This document shows, piece by piece, positions 9,473 through 19,003 of a stretch of DNA of 64,000 nt. Origin of the DNA: Aquabacterium sp. A7-Y (GTDB taxonomy: Bacteria > Pseudomonadota > Gammaproteobacteria > Burkholderiales > Burkholderiaceae_C); contig NZ_JAPFBW010000003.1 in NCBI RefSeq assembly GCF_026153205.1, positions 205,372 to 269,371 of the forward strand. The letters are read 5' to 3'. The notes under the pieces are model-generated. The model searched no databases, had not been told where the DNA came from, and saw nothing but the letters and a program-made list of their open reading frames with translations. The translations under genes and the position numbers were made by a program. Within the stretch, counting starts at the first letter, position 1, and the number at the start of each line of letters is the position of its first letter.

Positions 9473-10327
9473 GCGGGAACTGCCCGGCTCGGCGGCTCGT
9501 CGGGAGGCTGAAGCGCGCTTGCTTTTGGCTCCGGTTGGACGAGCGCGTCACTTGCGATGTCAGCCGAGTTGAGTATTCACGGCTGGGTGCATTGACTGAC
9601 ACCTCTCGCAGGTTGGTGTTCACCCAATTTGTCGCTATTATGATGGCCGATGTATTTCACATTGAAAACATCAACTGGGCATTTTTTGCTCCGCTGCATC
9701 GAGGTGACGACGGTTCATCACCGCCCATGTTGGGTGCGGTTGCCTTCTGTTTTGCCGCCTGCAACTGTTTTTAGGCCGAACCTCATCCGGGCCCGCGGAA
9801 GGGACAGATGTTCGTTTGACCAAGGTAAGGAACGCCATGGGAGTGAGACGTGTCACTCACCGCCTGCTATAGGAAGTCGACGTCGACACTGATGGTATCG
9901 CACGCAACTGTCCTCTAGCTGCACTGCTTCCTGCTCGAATTTCTTTACTTCGGTCTCGCTGTAATGGTCGATTTCCTGCTGCAGCGGGATCCAAGAAACT
10001 GCATGAAGACAGGCGTCAGGACAGCGTTCTGTTCACTGACTGCAGCCGATCAGTTTTGCCGTATCTGAATGCGCGATTAAGGCTGTTAATAAAGGCTTCG
10101 TGCCATGCCAAGGGGCAGGGATCGGCACTCATCTTCGCCGATGGCACGCAGGCTGTATGAGCATGAGCAGGGCATGACGATCTTCCAGTCAATCGGATTT
10201 GGCTGTACAGGATCTGGTCATTTTTCAGGAAAGCAACTAGGCGGTGGGTCGCCGCATCCGGCTGAAATCATTGGTTTTCCTGTTTCCTGGGCGTGCAAGA
10301 CAACAGCAAGTCACTGAGGAACACCAC
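9473..10327. other. Gene-free, lower-GC spacer
   Basis: About 850 bases between the IS3 remnant and lysE. Only short open frames without recognisable protein features are present. Base composition is visibly more AT-rich than the surrounding chromosome. I see no RNA gene or clear repeat. Confidence 0.6.
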
Positions 10328-10948
10328 ATGCTTGATTTGACGCAAATACTCGCCTTTTCAGTGGCGATGGGCATTGGCGCTGCTATTCCAGGCCCCGGTA
10401 TGGCAGCGCTGATCGCTAGGAGCGTAAGCGGTGGCACGTTGTCGGGCTTTTGCCTGCTGGGTGGGTTGGTTCTCGGTGATTTGATCTACCTGTCGTTTGC
10501 AGTCTTTGGTCTAGCGATGATTGCCGAGTACTTCAACCCATTGTTTCAGCTGGTGCGCTGGGGGGCAGCGCTTTATCTCTGTTATTTGGCTTGGCAGTTC
10601 TGGTTTGCCAACCCCCAGGTGATAGTCGTGGGCAAGCCAGCGAAGAAGGAGGAGTTGCTGTCGGCGGCAATATCTGGACTCACCATTACTCTAGGCAACC
10701 CGAAGACCATTGCATTCTATCTGGGGCTTTTGCCGGTAGTGATCAACTTGGAAACGGTCTCGTTACAGAGTTGGGCACTGATGCTGGTACCAATTACGAT
10801 CTTGGTGCATCTAGGCGTCGGTACGCTGTGCATTTTCGCCGCAGTGCGCATCCGGCACCTCCTGTCGAGTCGACGTGCTCAACAGCAGTTGTTCCGCGGC
10901 GTGGCGGCGATCATGATAGCGGCGGCGGTAGCCATGTTGGTTCGCTGA
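10328..10948 (+). CDS. LysE/RhtB-family amino-acid exporter
   Basis: A 206-residue inner-membrane exporter of the LysE/RhtB superfamily with about six hydrophobic segments. The family signature near the N-terminus is intact (GAAIPGPGMAALIARSVSGG), and the mid-protein motif LTITLGNPKTIAFYLGLLP is present. These proteins export amino acids or related metabolites by proton exchange. ATG 10328 starts at the conserved N-terminus. Lower GC than core genes and position between IS3 remnants suggest horizontal acquisition. The substrate cannot be predicted. Export of 4-aminophenylalanine or a relative is conceivable from its location 2 kb from papB, but it is on the opposite strand and separated by IS debris. 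Confidence 0.88.
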   Translation: MLDLTQILAFSVAMGIGAAIPGPGMAALIARSVSGGTLSGFCLLGGLVLGDLIYLSFAVFGLAMIAEYFNPLFQLVRWGAALYLCYLAWQFWFANPQVIVVGKPAKKEELLSAAISGLTITLGNPKTIAFYLGLLPVVINLETVSLQSWALMLVPITILVHLGVGTLCIFAAVRIRHLLSSRRAQQQLFRGVAAIMIAAAVAMLVR

Positions 10949-11040
10949 GGCGCGCAGCTGTCACAGCCTTAGATCGAACGAGTGGACTTTGCTCGCCACG
11001 GCTCACGATATCCGGCTGTCGGAGCAGTACGCTAGACACG

Positions 11041-11322
11041 GAAGTGGTGCAGGCGCTGAACGACATTGTCGGGCCGGGCGAGCCCCATCAAAAATGCCCA
11101 CATCGGGCGCTTCAACCGCACCTACCGCACCGAGGTACTCGACGCAGACCTGTTGAAGTCGATCAAGCAGGTGCAGCACATGACCGAGGAGCGGTCGCTC
11201 GAAGACAACGAGCGCCGGCCTCATGGCGCTCCGGGCGGTCTGCCTCCGCGGCAGTTCTTGCCCAGGATCACATCCGCCGCAGACTCCAGTTCTGGAACGT
11301 CTACTTCACGGGAAGCTGACGC
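11041..11322 (+). mobile_element. C-terminal remnant of an IS3-family transposase
   Basis: The plus-strand frame reads NAHIGRFNRTYRTEVLDADL and later ERRPHGAPGGLPPRQFLPR. This is the end of the DDE domain of an IS3 OrfB (usual form NAHIERFNRTYR, then NEHRPHDALGGLPPRQ). The conserved catalytic Glu of HIERF is replaced by Gly here and everything upstream is missing, so this is a dead fragment. It could be the other end of the element whose start lies at 8834-9472, or a separate copy. Confidence 0.75.
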
Positions 11323-11457
11323 GGTGTTCTTGGACAGCGGTGGCGCGATGACGGTTTTCACGGATCGGCAAAGCGATGCCTACTCTAGAATGTTACAGAT
11401 TGTCTGTGCTGCAGCAGCGCCTGCAGTCCGCACAACCTGCGTTCCAGGAGAGAGTCC

Positions 11458-12405
11458 ATGTCCATACGCGTCGGCTTTGTCGTCGACTCCAGCTGCGATC
11501 TGCCGCCGGAGTTTCTGCAGCAGTACGGCATCACCGTCGTGCCTACCCATATCCAGCTCGGCGACACGCGCGTGCGCGACGAACGCGACCCGGCCGCCAC
11601 GCTGCAATGGCTGCAGGCGCTCGACAGGTCGCATGCGGCTGACTCGACATCGACGCCGTTTTCCAGCGACGAGTTCAAGTCGCTGTTCCTCGACAAGTTG
11701 ATTTTCGAGTACGAGTTCGTGTTCGTGATCACGACGATGCGCACGCGCTCGAACTGCTTTGCCAACGCACGCGCCGTTGAGGGCGAGATCGTGCGCGAGG
11801 CGGTCTCGCCGCGCTTCCAGCGCGGCATCAAGGCGCCGTTCGGTCTGCGCGTGATCGACAGCGCCAACGTCTCCGCCGCTTATGCCGCGCTGGTAGCGCA
11901 CCTGGCGCAGCAGGCGCAGCACTGCGTCAGCTTCGTCGAACTGATCGAGCTCGTCGAGCGCATGGTGCCGAGGGTCGTCGGCTATTTCGTGCCGAATGAC
12001 CTCGAAACCATGTACGAGCGCAGCAAGCAGGCCAATCGCGACCAGAGCGTCGGCTGGTTCAAGTACCGCGTCGGCGCCATGCTCGACGTGAAGCCGATCA
12101 TTCGCGTCGAAGCCGGCGACAGCTACCCCGTCGGCAAGGCGCGCGGCTTCGAGCCCGCGGTCGAGCAGCTGTGCCAGGTGATCGAGCGCGAGGCAGCGCG
12201 GGGTTTGCAGTCGCCCATCGTCTGCGTTTCCTATGGCGGTCCGCTGGAGGAACTGCAGCGAATTGCCCCCTATGCAGGGATGAAGGGGCGGCTGGCCCAG
12301 TCCGGCGTGCAGGTGGTGGAGTCGATCTGCGGTCTGGGCGTGGCGGTGGCCATCGGGCCCAAGGCTTTCGCCGTCGGCCTGCTCACCCATCCCCACACGT
12401 TCTGA
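11458..12405 (+). CDS. DegV-family fatty-acid-binding protein
   Basis: A 315-residue DegV protein. The family start is clear (VGFVVDSSCDLPPEF, ITVVPTHIQLGDTRVRDE). The conserved Ser region is TPFSSDEFKSLF, and the C-terminal lobe includes GWFKYRVGAMLDVKPIIRV and a final GLGVAVAIGPKAFAVG. DegV proteins bind one fatty acid between two domains and, in Firmicutes, hand it to the fatty-acid kinase FakA. ATG 11458 is preceded by AGGAGAG. No fakA is visible in the window, so the partner here is unknown. Confidence 0.88.
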   Translation: MSIRVGFVVDSSCDLPPEFLQQYGITVVPTHIQLGDTRVRDERDPAATLQWLQALDRSHAADSTSTPFSSDEFKSLFLDKLIFEYEFVFVITTMRTRSNCFANARAVEGEIVREAVSPRFQRGIKAPFGLRVIDSANVSAAYAALVAHLAQQAQHCVSFVELIELVERMVPRVVGYFVPNDLETMYERSKQANRDQSVGWFKYRVGAMLDVKPIIRVEAGDSYPVGKARGFEPAVEQLCQVIEREAARGLQSPIVCVSYGGPLEELQRIAPYAGMKGRLAQSGVQVVESICGLGVAVAIGPKAFAVGLLTHPHTF

Positions 12406-12820
12406 GCGCGGCCGCGTGCTGGCGCGCCAGCGTGCTGAATTGGAAATTCGTTGAAGAGGTGTGGGCGGGCGCTGAAGTGCGGGCGAATCCTGTCGAAACG
12501 GCCGCAGCCCACGCGTCGCGCGCAGCCGGGTCGGGTGCCCCGGGCGAGCACCACAAGTTCACCGGAGTGGGCCGCCGCCAAGAGCATCCCGCTGTGCTTC
12601 ATCGACCTGGGCACTGTCGGCTACACGGGCAGCACCTGGGCCGGCGTGTCGCCCCGGCCGGCACGCCGCGCGAGACCGTGCACCTTGTGGCGAGCGAGAT
12701 GGCAGGCAGGGGGCCACGTCATTCGAGACTTGAGGGTGCACGCGGAGTGAAGCGCTCCGGCGGAGGGGACGTCGCGGCCTGCAACGGAGCTTCCCCACAG
12801 GCGCTTCACCCGTCCATGGG
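12406..12820. other. Intergenic region without recognisable gene
   Basis: About 415 bases between degV and coq7. Open frames exist on both strands but none has a family-like sequence, a good ribosome-binding site or plausible composition. No repeat or RNA structure was recognised. Confidence 0.5.
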
Positions 12821-13408
12821 ATGATGCAAGCCGATTCCGAATTCGCTCGCATCTCTGGGGAAGCTATGGCATTGAGCGTACGTCTGCGTGGCAACGAGAG
12901 CCTGGGCGATCGTTTGCTCAAGGTGAACCACGCCGGCGAACATGGCGCGGTGAACATCTATCGGGCTCAGCTGCTGCTCGCCCGATGGACCGCGCCGTCC
13001 ATGGTGGCGGAGCTGAAGGAGTTCAAATCCCACGAGGAGCGTCACAGAGCCGTCTTCCGAGACGAACTGCAGCGGCGCCACCGGCCGCGTTGTCGCAGCT
13101 ACTGGCTGTGCGGTGTCGGCGGCTATGTCCTGGGGCTGTCGACCGCGCTGTTCGGGCGCCGCGCCATGGCAGCGACGACGGTCGCGGTGGAGCGTGTGGT
13201 CCTGAGGCATCTCGAGCAGCAGCTGCGGGCGCTCGCAGGGACCGATGAAACCGCCGTCGCCGCGATCCGCTCCATCGTGGGTGAGGAGCAGGCGCACCAT
13301 GATCGGTCCGTCTCGCACACGAGGGGCGACGGCTTCTGGATCAAGCTGCTCGCGCCGGTCGTCTCGCTCTCGACCGAGCTGGTCATCTGGGTCGGTATGC
13401 GGGCGTGA
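12821..13408 (+). CDS. COQ7-family demethoxyubiquinone hydroxylase-like di-iron protein
   Basis: A 195-residue ferritin-like di-iron protein of the COQ7/UbiM-related family that hydroxylates the quinone ring late in ubiquinone biosynthesis. The ligand set is visible: Glu and His in VNHAGEHGAVNIY, the EERH pair in FKSHEERHRAVF, Glu in ERVVLRHLEQQL and EEQAHHD. A hydrophobic GGYVLGLSTALFG segment fits the membrane-associated surface. The start may be ATG 12821, 12824 or the later Met preceding ALSVRLRG. The stop at 13406-13408 lies exactly at a deletion junction that removed most of the adjacent secreted-protein gene, so the last residues could be slightly altered. A decayed second copy of its 3' end is at 3593-3669. 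Confidence 0.82.
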   Translation: MMQADSEFARISGEAMALSVRLRGNESLGDRLLKVNHAGEHGAVNIYRAQLLLARWTAPSMVAELKEFKSHEERHRAVFRDELQRRHRPRCRSYWLCGVGGYVLGLSTALFGRRAMAATTVAVERVVLRHLEQQLRALAGTDETAVAAIRSIVGEEQAHHDRSVSHTRGDGFWIKLLAPVVSLSTELVIWVGMRA

Positions 13409-13629
13409 CAGTGTTTCGACACGGGGGCTCGGGTAGAGCCCAGGATCTGCGTCTTTCCTTCCGCGGCGAACGGCTACTACGTGATGCTGCGCCCGCTGAG
13501 CCCGGGCACGCACACCCTCAACTTCGGTGGAGCGCTGTCCAGCATGCTGCAAGCCCTTACCTACACGCTGCACGTCGAGTGAGGGGACTCACGCGGAATG
13601 GAAGGGGGTTTGAGCCCGTGAGCAAGACG
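13409..13629 (+). repeat. Right copy of the ~220-bp direct repeat (secreted-protein 3' end)
   Basis: Contains the last ~58 codons of a second copy of the gene at 3816-4466 (GYYVMLRPLSPGTHTLNFG frame, then a stop) and the same downstream sequence. It joins directly to the coq7 stop. Relative to the left copy, about 620 bases are missing at the junction. It is a dead fragment with no start. Confidence 0.85.
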
Positions 13630-14003
13630 GGCGTCAGATCGGAGCTGCCTCTCAATTTTGGGCACCCTAGAGCTAGGGAGCGCGGGGCCTCGCAACGTCT
13701 TCTAGGATGCCCTGATCGGGAGGCGCGTCGACATCTCGACGGGATCGTTGTCTGCTGGAGCCCGGCGTTGCGGGCGCCACCGCGAACCCGGCAAACACAC
13801 CATCCTTTCTTGAGACTGAAGATGGCAACAAGAGTCTTTGATGAGACCCTCCCACCGTGCTCGGGAGGGGGCCGCTGTCCCGATGTTCTCCGAGTGTTCG
13901 AACCGGTGCCCGGCCTATCCCGTCCCGGCTGGCCGCTGGCTCTGCCAGGTACTGTTCCGAAGGCGCGGCTGACCGCTGCCCGTGCGTCAGGAGCGCCCAC
14001 ATC
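13630..14003. other. Upstream region of the Rhs gene
   Basis: About 370 bases without a supported gene. A small perfect inverted repeat CCCTAG-AG-CTAGGG lies at 13665-13678. A plausible ribosome-binding site (CAGGAGC) lies just ahead of the Rhs start at 14004. Confidence 0.5.
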
Positions 14004-17000
14004 ATGATGCCTTCAGCCAAGCATGGAGACCCGCAGCTGGGCATCGACATCCACCTGTGCGTCGTGCCGCCGTCGCCCTCGCCGGTGCCGCTGCCAACGC
14101 CGCACATGTCGGTGGTTTTCGATCCGTTCGACTACGTCCCGATCATCGGTGCGACGGTTTCCGTGTTCGGCATGAAGCGCGCAACCGCCGGCACCGGCGC
14201 CATCGTCGTGCACATCCCGCCGGGCTTTCCCTTCGCGCCGATGCTGCCGGACAAGGACGACGAACTGTTTATGGGCAGCGCCACCGTGCTGGCCGACGGC
14301 GACCCGCTGTCCTACCTTGCGTTGCCAGTGCTCGGCTGCCAGGTGGCCGGCATGCCAAGCCCGCCGCGGCCCAAGAAAAAGCGCATCTCGCCGCCCCGGC
14401 TGCTACCCACCACCTTCAACCTCGCGATCCCGACCACTGTGAGGGTGGGAGGGCCGCCGACCATCTCGATGATGGGGATGGCGGCGAAGGGGGCCTTCGC
14501 CGGGCTGGGCAAGCTGGCCAAGTCGAAGTTCGCAAAGAACCTGGGCGACCGCTTCAAGAAGTTCCGCCAGAAGCTGTTCAAAAACATGGACCCGGGATTC
14601 CTCAAGTGCAAGGTGTTGCGGGCGGAGCCGGTCAACATCCTGACCGGTGAGGTCGTGGTCGAGCAGGTGGATTTCACGCTTCAGGGGCGCATCTCGCTCG
14701 CGTGGGTGCGCTCCTACAGTTCCAACAGCCGCCGTCAGGGCGCCTGTGGCTACGGCTGGGAGAGCCCGGCCGATGCACGCTTGGAAGTCGACCGTGAAGA
14801 CGGCAGTGTGATGTTCTGTCATCCGAGCGAGGGGGCGGCGCTATTCCCGAACCTGCCCGCCGCACAAGGCGACGGCGCCGCAGTGCTGGAGCTGATGGAC
14901 GGGGCCTTGCTGAGCGAGCACGGCGACGAGTTTCGAGTGCGCACCAAGGGTGATCTGATCTATCACTTTCCCAAAGCACTCATGGCGGCAATCGACGAAG
15001 GCCGGCTGGAGTACCCGATCGGTCGCATCAGCGACTTGTGTGGCAACTGGCTCCAGTACGAGCGTCTAGAAGGAGAGCTGAGTGCCATCCGCGAGTCGGC
15101 CGGACGGCAATTGGGTATCGAGCATCAGAACGGGCGGATATACCGGCTCTGGCTGTCGGTGCCCGAGACCGGCTTCAGACATCCATTCGTGGAGTACGAG
15201 TACGACGCGGCGGGCGACCTGACCGGAGTGCGCGACGCGCTGGGTAACCCTTACTGTTTCGCTTACGACGCGCACCATATGGTGCGGCACACCGACCGCA
15301 CCGGGCTGTCCTTCCACTATGCGTACGACAGCTCTGGCGAGAGCCGGCAGGTGGTGCATGCCTGGGGCGACGGCGGCTTGCACGACTATCGCTTCTCGTA
15401 CTGGCCTGCGGTTCGCGAGACCCGCATCTCGGACGCACTCGGCCATGTCTGGGTGGTGCACTGCGACGAGCGCAGCCTGCCCATTCTGGAGATCGACCCG
15501 CTCGGGGGACGCACGATCTTCGAATACGACGATGCGGGCCGGACCGTGGCAGTCGTGGATGCCGGGAACCATCGGACCGCGTACAGCTTCGATGAACGCG
15601 GCAACCTGGTCACGTTGATCCGGCCGGACGGAAGCTCCATCGAGATCGAGTTCGATGCGGACAACAAGCCGACATGTATCAGGGACCCGAACGGGGGACT
15701 CTGGCGGCAGCGCTGGGACGCCCGCGGACTTCTCTTGGAACAAGCTAGCCCATTGGGGGCGGTGACGAGATACGAGTACGCGGAATCCGGTCTGCCTGTT
15801 GCCCAGATTGATCCCCTCCAGGGAATGACGGGCTTTGATTACGACGTCAACGGCTACCTCGCTGCAATACGGGACCCGTTGCTGAACGTCACGCGGGTGC
15901 GCCGAGATGATCTCGGAAATGTCCTGGAACGTACCGATCCTTTGGGACACGCGAGGACCTATGCCTACGATGAGAAGAGCCGGCTGATCGAGGTAGGGCT
16001 GCCCGACGGTACGCGCATTCATTGCAACTACGATGCGCAGGACCGCCTGGTGCGATATGTCGACGAGAACGGTGCCGAGACCCGGTTCGACTATCTGGGG
16101 CAGGGGGCAGTGAAACGGAGAACCCAGCCGGACGGACACAGCATCGAGTATCACTACGATGGGGAAGAGCGCTTGGTCGGTGTGACGAACCAGCGCGGCG
16201 AGACCTACCAACTCAGACGTGACGCGCTCGGCCGAGTGGTGGAAGAAATCGACTACTGGGGGCAATCCACGAGCTATGAATTCGACGTCAGCGGGCATCT
16301 CCGGCGCAGTTGCAATGCCTTGGGCCAGATTGTCCTGTTCGACGCAGATGCATGCGGCAGGATACGCCGCAAGACATTCGAACATCCTCTGGTGGCCGGC
16401 AAGCTGTACGAGGAAAGCTTCGATTTCGACCTCAATGGCAGGCTCATCCGTTGCGCAAATCCTGATATCGAGGTTGTCCGATGCTTCGACCTCGAGGGTC
16501 GCTTGGTCGAAGAACGACAAGGCTCCTTCGTTGTCCGCAACACATACGACGAAGTCGGCAATCGGGTCAAACGGGAGACGAGTGCTGGGAACCGCGTTCT
16601 CTATGACCATGACGCTCTGGGCCGCCTCCTTATGGTGCAGGTCAATGACGAGCCGGCATTGACCATCGAACGGGACGCGGCCGGACAGGCGCTCAAGGAA
16701 ACACTGGGCTCAGGACTGGATCGGCACTATCGGTATGACGAACAAGGTCGCGTCCTTGCTCAAGGGCTGAAGCGAGGCGAGGAATGGCTTTTTGCGACCC
16801 AGTTCGAGTACAACCGTGCCGGTGAACTGACAGAACGCCGCGATACCAAGTACGGGCTGGACCGGTACAGCTACGATCTGCAGGGACAGATCCACGAGCA
16901 CGTCAATCCGCAAGGGGAACTGAGGCGCTTCTTCAATGATCCCGCTGGGGATCGCTGGCGCAGCGACGTCCTCGAAACGGCTGCGGGAGGTGTTGCGCCT

Positions 17001-18143
17001 CATGAGCACATGGCGTGCGAGTGGGAAAGGGTGTGCCACTACGAGGAGGACTGCTACCGGTTCGACCGCGCAGGCCGTCTGGTCTTTTGCCACTCCGCAG
17101 GGAGTTCGACCGACGCCTCGCATGCTGCGGAGAAAGACGTCAGCTTGCTGTGGGATGCCAATCAGCGACTGGTGCGCAGTGAGACCGATGGCACCGAAAC
17201 CATCTACTTGTACGACCCCTTGGGCCGGAGAGTGCTGAAGAGAACCGGCGACAGCAGTACGGTCTTCTTCTGGGATGGCGATGCCCTGTTAGGTGAGCAA
17301 AGCCTTGCTGCCCCCCGCGACGAACTGTGGCCAAAAGCGGTCGAGCCCGTGCTGCCCGGCCTCCAAGGCGAGCATCGACCGGGCAGCGGCGTCAGGGAGT
17401 ACGTGTACGACCCGGGTACTTTCATTCCTTTGATCCTGATAGACAAAGAAGCGCGAGCGGGGCCGTTTTTCTATTACCAAAATGAACCGAACGGTTCTCC
17501 CACACGGCTGATCGACAGAAGCGGGCAGGTGGTCTGGGCCGCGGAGTACGACGTATGGGGACGGCTCGGTACCTTGCATATCGGCACAGTTTTCAATCCG
17601 ATCCGCATGCAAGGGCAGTACGAAGACGTGGAGACGGGTTTTTACTACAACAGATATAGGTACTATGCGCCGCATGTCGGGTGTTTTCTGGCGCCCGACC
17701 CGATTGGACTTCTCGGTGGGACGAATGTCTACCAATATGCGCCGAACACCAAAACATGGTCAGATCCCCTCGGTCTGGCGAGTGTTGTCGGCTTCAAGAG
17801 ATGGCGCAGAGGCGAGCCCATCGACAAGCCGCTGCCGGATGGAAGCGCGCCCGACTGGGATACCGTGAGATCAAGATACTGGAAAAACAGGTACGAGCTA
17901 GCAAGACACACGGGGGAGTTTTCGCCGCAGCAGCTCGCTGAACTGCGAAAGGGAAATGCGCCGATGGACTACAATCGAAGGACCGGACAATGGGAGCGGC
18001 GCGAACTGCATCATGTGCATGCGCAACAATATGCCGGGCCCAACAACCCATTGAATCTGCGCGAATTGACGCCGGATCAGCACGCTGAAGTCGATCCGTT
18101 CAGGCACAGGGCTGGCGTCCAGACATGTAGGGGAATTCTATAG
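14004..18143 (+). CDS. Rhs polymorphic toxin with PAAR-like N-terminus and HNH-type nuclease tip
   Basis: A 1379-residue Rhs effector. Residues 1-130 form a PAAR-like domain that would cap a type VI secretion spike (HIPPGFPFAPMLP, DDELFMGSATVLADGDPLSY). From about residue 210 comes the DUF6531-type start of the shell (PVNILTGEVVVEQVDF), then many YD/RHS repeats that fold into the cocoon. The core ends with YYAPHVGCFLAPDPIG and WSDPLGLA, the usual self-cleavage site. The last ~120 residues (from about 1260) are the toxin: ELHHVHAQQYAGPNNPLNLR and the following LTPDQHAEVDPFRH give an HH-N-H pattern of an HNH/endonuclease VII-like nuclease, so DNA cleavage is likely. ATG 14004 (MMPSAKHGD) has a nearby ribosome-binding site. 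No vgrG or adaptor gene lies next to it. The tip is more AT-rich than the shell. Confidence 0.9.
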   Translation: MMPSAKHGDPQLGIDIHLCVVPPSPSPVPLPTPHMSVVFDPFDYVPIIGATVSVFGMKRATAGTGAIVVHIPPGFPFAPMLPDKDDELFMGSATVLADGDPLSYLALPVLGCQVAGMPSPPRPKKKRISPPRLLPTTFNLAIPTTVRVGGPPTISMMGMAAKGAFAGLGKLAKSKFAKNLGDRFKKFRQKLFKNMDPGFLKCKVLRAEPVNILTGEVVVEQVDFTLQGRISLAWVRSYSSNSRRQGACGYGWESPADARLEVDREDGSVMFCHPSEGAALFPNLPAAQGDGAAVLELMDGALLSEHGDEFRVRTKGDLIYHFPKALMAAIDEGRLEYPIGRISDLCGNWLQYERLEGELSAIRESAGRQLGIEHQNGRIYRLWLSVPETGFRHPFVEYEYDAAGDLTGVRDALGNPYCFAYDAHHMVRHTDRTGLSFHYAYDSSGESRQVVHAWGDGGLHDYRFSYWPAVRETRISDALGHVWVVHCDERSLPILEIDPLGGRTIFEYDDAGRTVAVVDAGNHRTAYSFDERGNLVTLIRPDGSSIEIEFDADNKPTCIRDPNGGLWRQRWDARGLLLEQASPLGAVTRYEYAESGLPVAQIDPLQGMTGFDYDVNGYLAAIRDPLLNVTRVRRDDLGNVLERTDPLGHARTYAYDEKSRLIEVGLPDGTRIHCNYDAQDRLVRYVDENGAETRFDYLGQGAVKRRTQPDGHSIEYHYDGEERLVGVTNQRGETYQLRRDALGRVVEEIDYWGQSTSYEFDVSGHLRRSCNALGQIVLFDADACGRIRRKTFEHPLVAGKLYEESFDFDLNGRLIRCANPDIEVVRCFDLEGRLVEERQGSFVVRNTYDEVGNRVKRETSAGNRVLYDHDALGRLLMVQVNDEPALTIERDAAGQALKETLGSGLDRHYRYDEQGRVLAQGLKRGEEWLFATQFEYNRAGELTERRDTKYGLDRYSYDLQGQIHEHVNPQGELRRFFNDPAGDRWRSDVLETAAGGVAPHEHMACEWERVCHYEEDCYRFDRAGRLVFCHSAGSSTDASHAAEKDVSLLWDANQRLVRSETDGTETIYLYDPLGRRVLKRTGDSSTVFFWDGDALLGEQSLAAPRDELWPKAVEPVLPGLQGEHRPGSGVREYVYDPGTFIPLILIDKEARAGPFFYYQNEPNGSPTRLIDRSGQVVWAAEYDVWGRLGTLHIGTVFNPIRMQGQYEDVETGFYYNRYRYYAPHVGCFLAPDPIGLLGGTNVYQYAPNTKTWSDPLGLASVVGFKRWRRGEPIDKPLPDGSAPDWDTVRSRYWKNRYELARHTGEFSPQQLAELRKGNAPMDYNRRTGQWERRELHHVHAQQYAGPNNPLNLRELTPDQHAEVDPFRHRAGVQTCRGIL

Positions 18144-18145
18144 TC

Positions 18146-18616
18146 ATGGAATACGATAGATTGCACGAGAAAGAGGTGGTGTCGTTTATCGCCGAGTCTC
18201 CGAAACCCATCGCAACACTGCGAGCGTGCCTGCTTCAGGCCGGGTTCACATTGCACGACGATGTATTCAGCCTGGACCGGAAGGGGCGGGTGCCGCCGTG
18301 GCAGCACAGTGCGGTGGCTGAGGTGAAAGTGCTGAATCGGGGAGAGGAGATCTTTGAACAGGACGGTGAATGGGATCAAGCGGATCTGGAGTATCTGTTC
18401 GCGTTTCTTCCTTCTGAGTGCCAGGAAAAATTTCTGGATGCCGTGGATCGCATTTCTGAATGCCTGGGCTTGCCGCCACACCATCAAGGTCGGGGCGTGG
18501 ACCGGGCAGATCTGAAGTCACAGTTCGAGCATTGCTTGAAAGATCTGGAACAATTGGGAGAAGTCCCGGGCTCAGAAACGCTGGCGATCCTCATCCAGGA
18601 CACCTATCCGCGATAG
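18146..18616 (+). CDS. Probable immunity protein for the adjacent Rhs toxin
   Basis: A 156-residue, acidic, cytosolic-looking protein with no signal peptide or membrane segment. It starts 3 bases after the toxin stop and has similarly lower GC, the standard layout of an Rhs toxin/immunity pair. The sequence (GFTLHDDVFSLDRKGRVPPW, then EQDGEWDQADLEYLFAFLP) does not match a family I can name. The role rests entirely on position: it should bind and block the HNH tip in the producing cell. Confidence 0.65.
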   Translation: MEYDRLHEKEVVSFIAESPKPIATLRACLLQAGFTLHDDVFSLDRKGRVPPWQHSAVAEVKVLNRGEEIFEQDGEWDQADLEYLFAFLPSECQEKFLDAVDRISECLGLPPHHQGRGVDRADLKSQFEHCLKDLEQLGEVPGSETLAILIQDTYPR

Positions 18617-19003
18617 GCGTCTCCGATGCCAGAACCGCCACCACCGAAACTCGCCCTGCAGAGCCCTCCGCCATGCCCGACGGGCGACCCCGCACGATGT
18701 TCATGCTCGTCACCGTGGCGAAGTCGGGCAGCACCACCTTGACGATCCTGCCCGTGGTCGGTCGCATCACGGCCGTGATGCCGTTCCAGAAGCACGGTCG
18801 GGTGGTCGCGTGACGAAACTGCGTCAGGCCGGTGAAGTAGCAGTTGATGCCGGTCGAAGGCGTGCCGCCGGCGTCCAACGCAGTCGGCACCGTGGTCTTC
18901 GACCGGCTGGCGGCATGGACGAGATGGAGATGGCAACCGGCGTCCCCAACGGTACAGCTCCCTCGGTGGCCCCTGTCCGCCGCTGCGCGAACGTTGGCGG
19001 GAT
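18617..19003. other. Spacer downstream of the immunity gene
   Basis: About 390 bases with open frames on both strands, none convincing. It lies between the Rhs module and a truncated hydrolase and may be debris of older genes. No repeat recognised. Confidence 0.45.

Noticed and set aside
9535..10317. Several 60-80-residue open frames in the spacer before lysE
   Set aside because: No ribosome-binding sites, family features or conserved-looking sequence; composition fits non-coding DNA.
13665..13678. CCCTAG-AG-CTAGGG inverted repeat as an operator for the Rhs gene
   Set aside because: Short arms, over 300 bases from the start, and no adjacent regulator.
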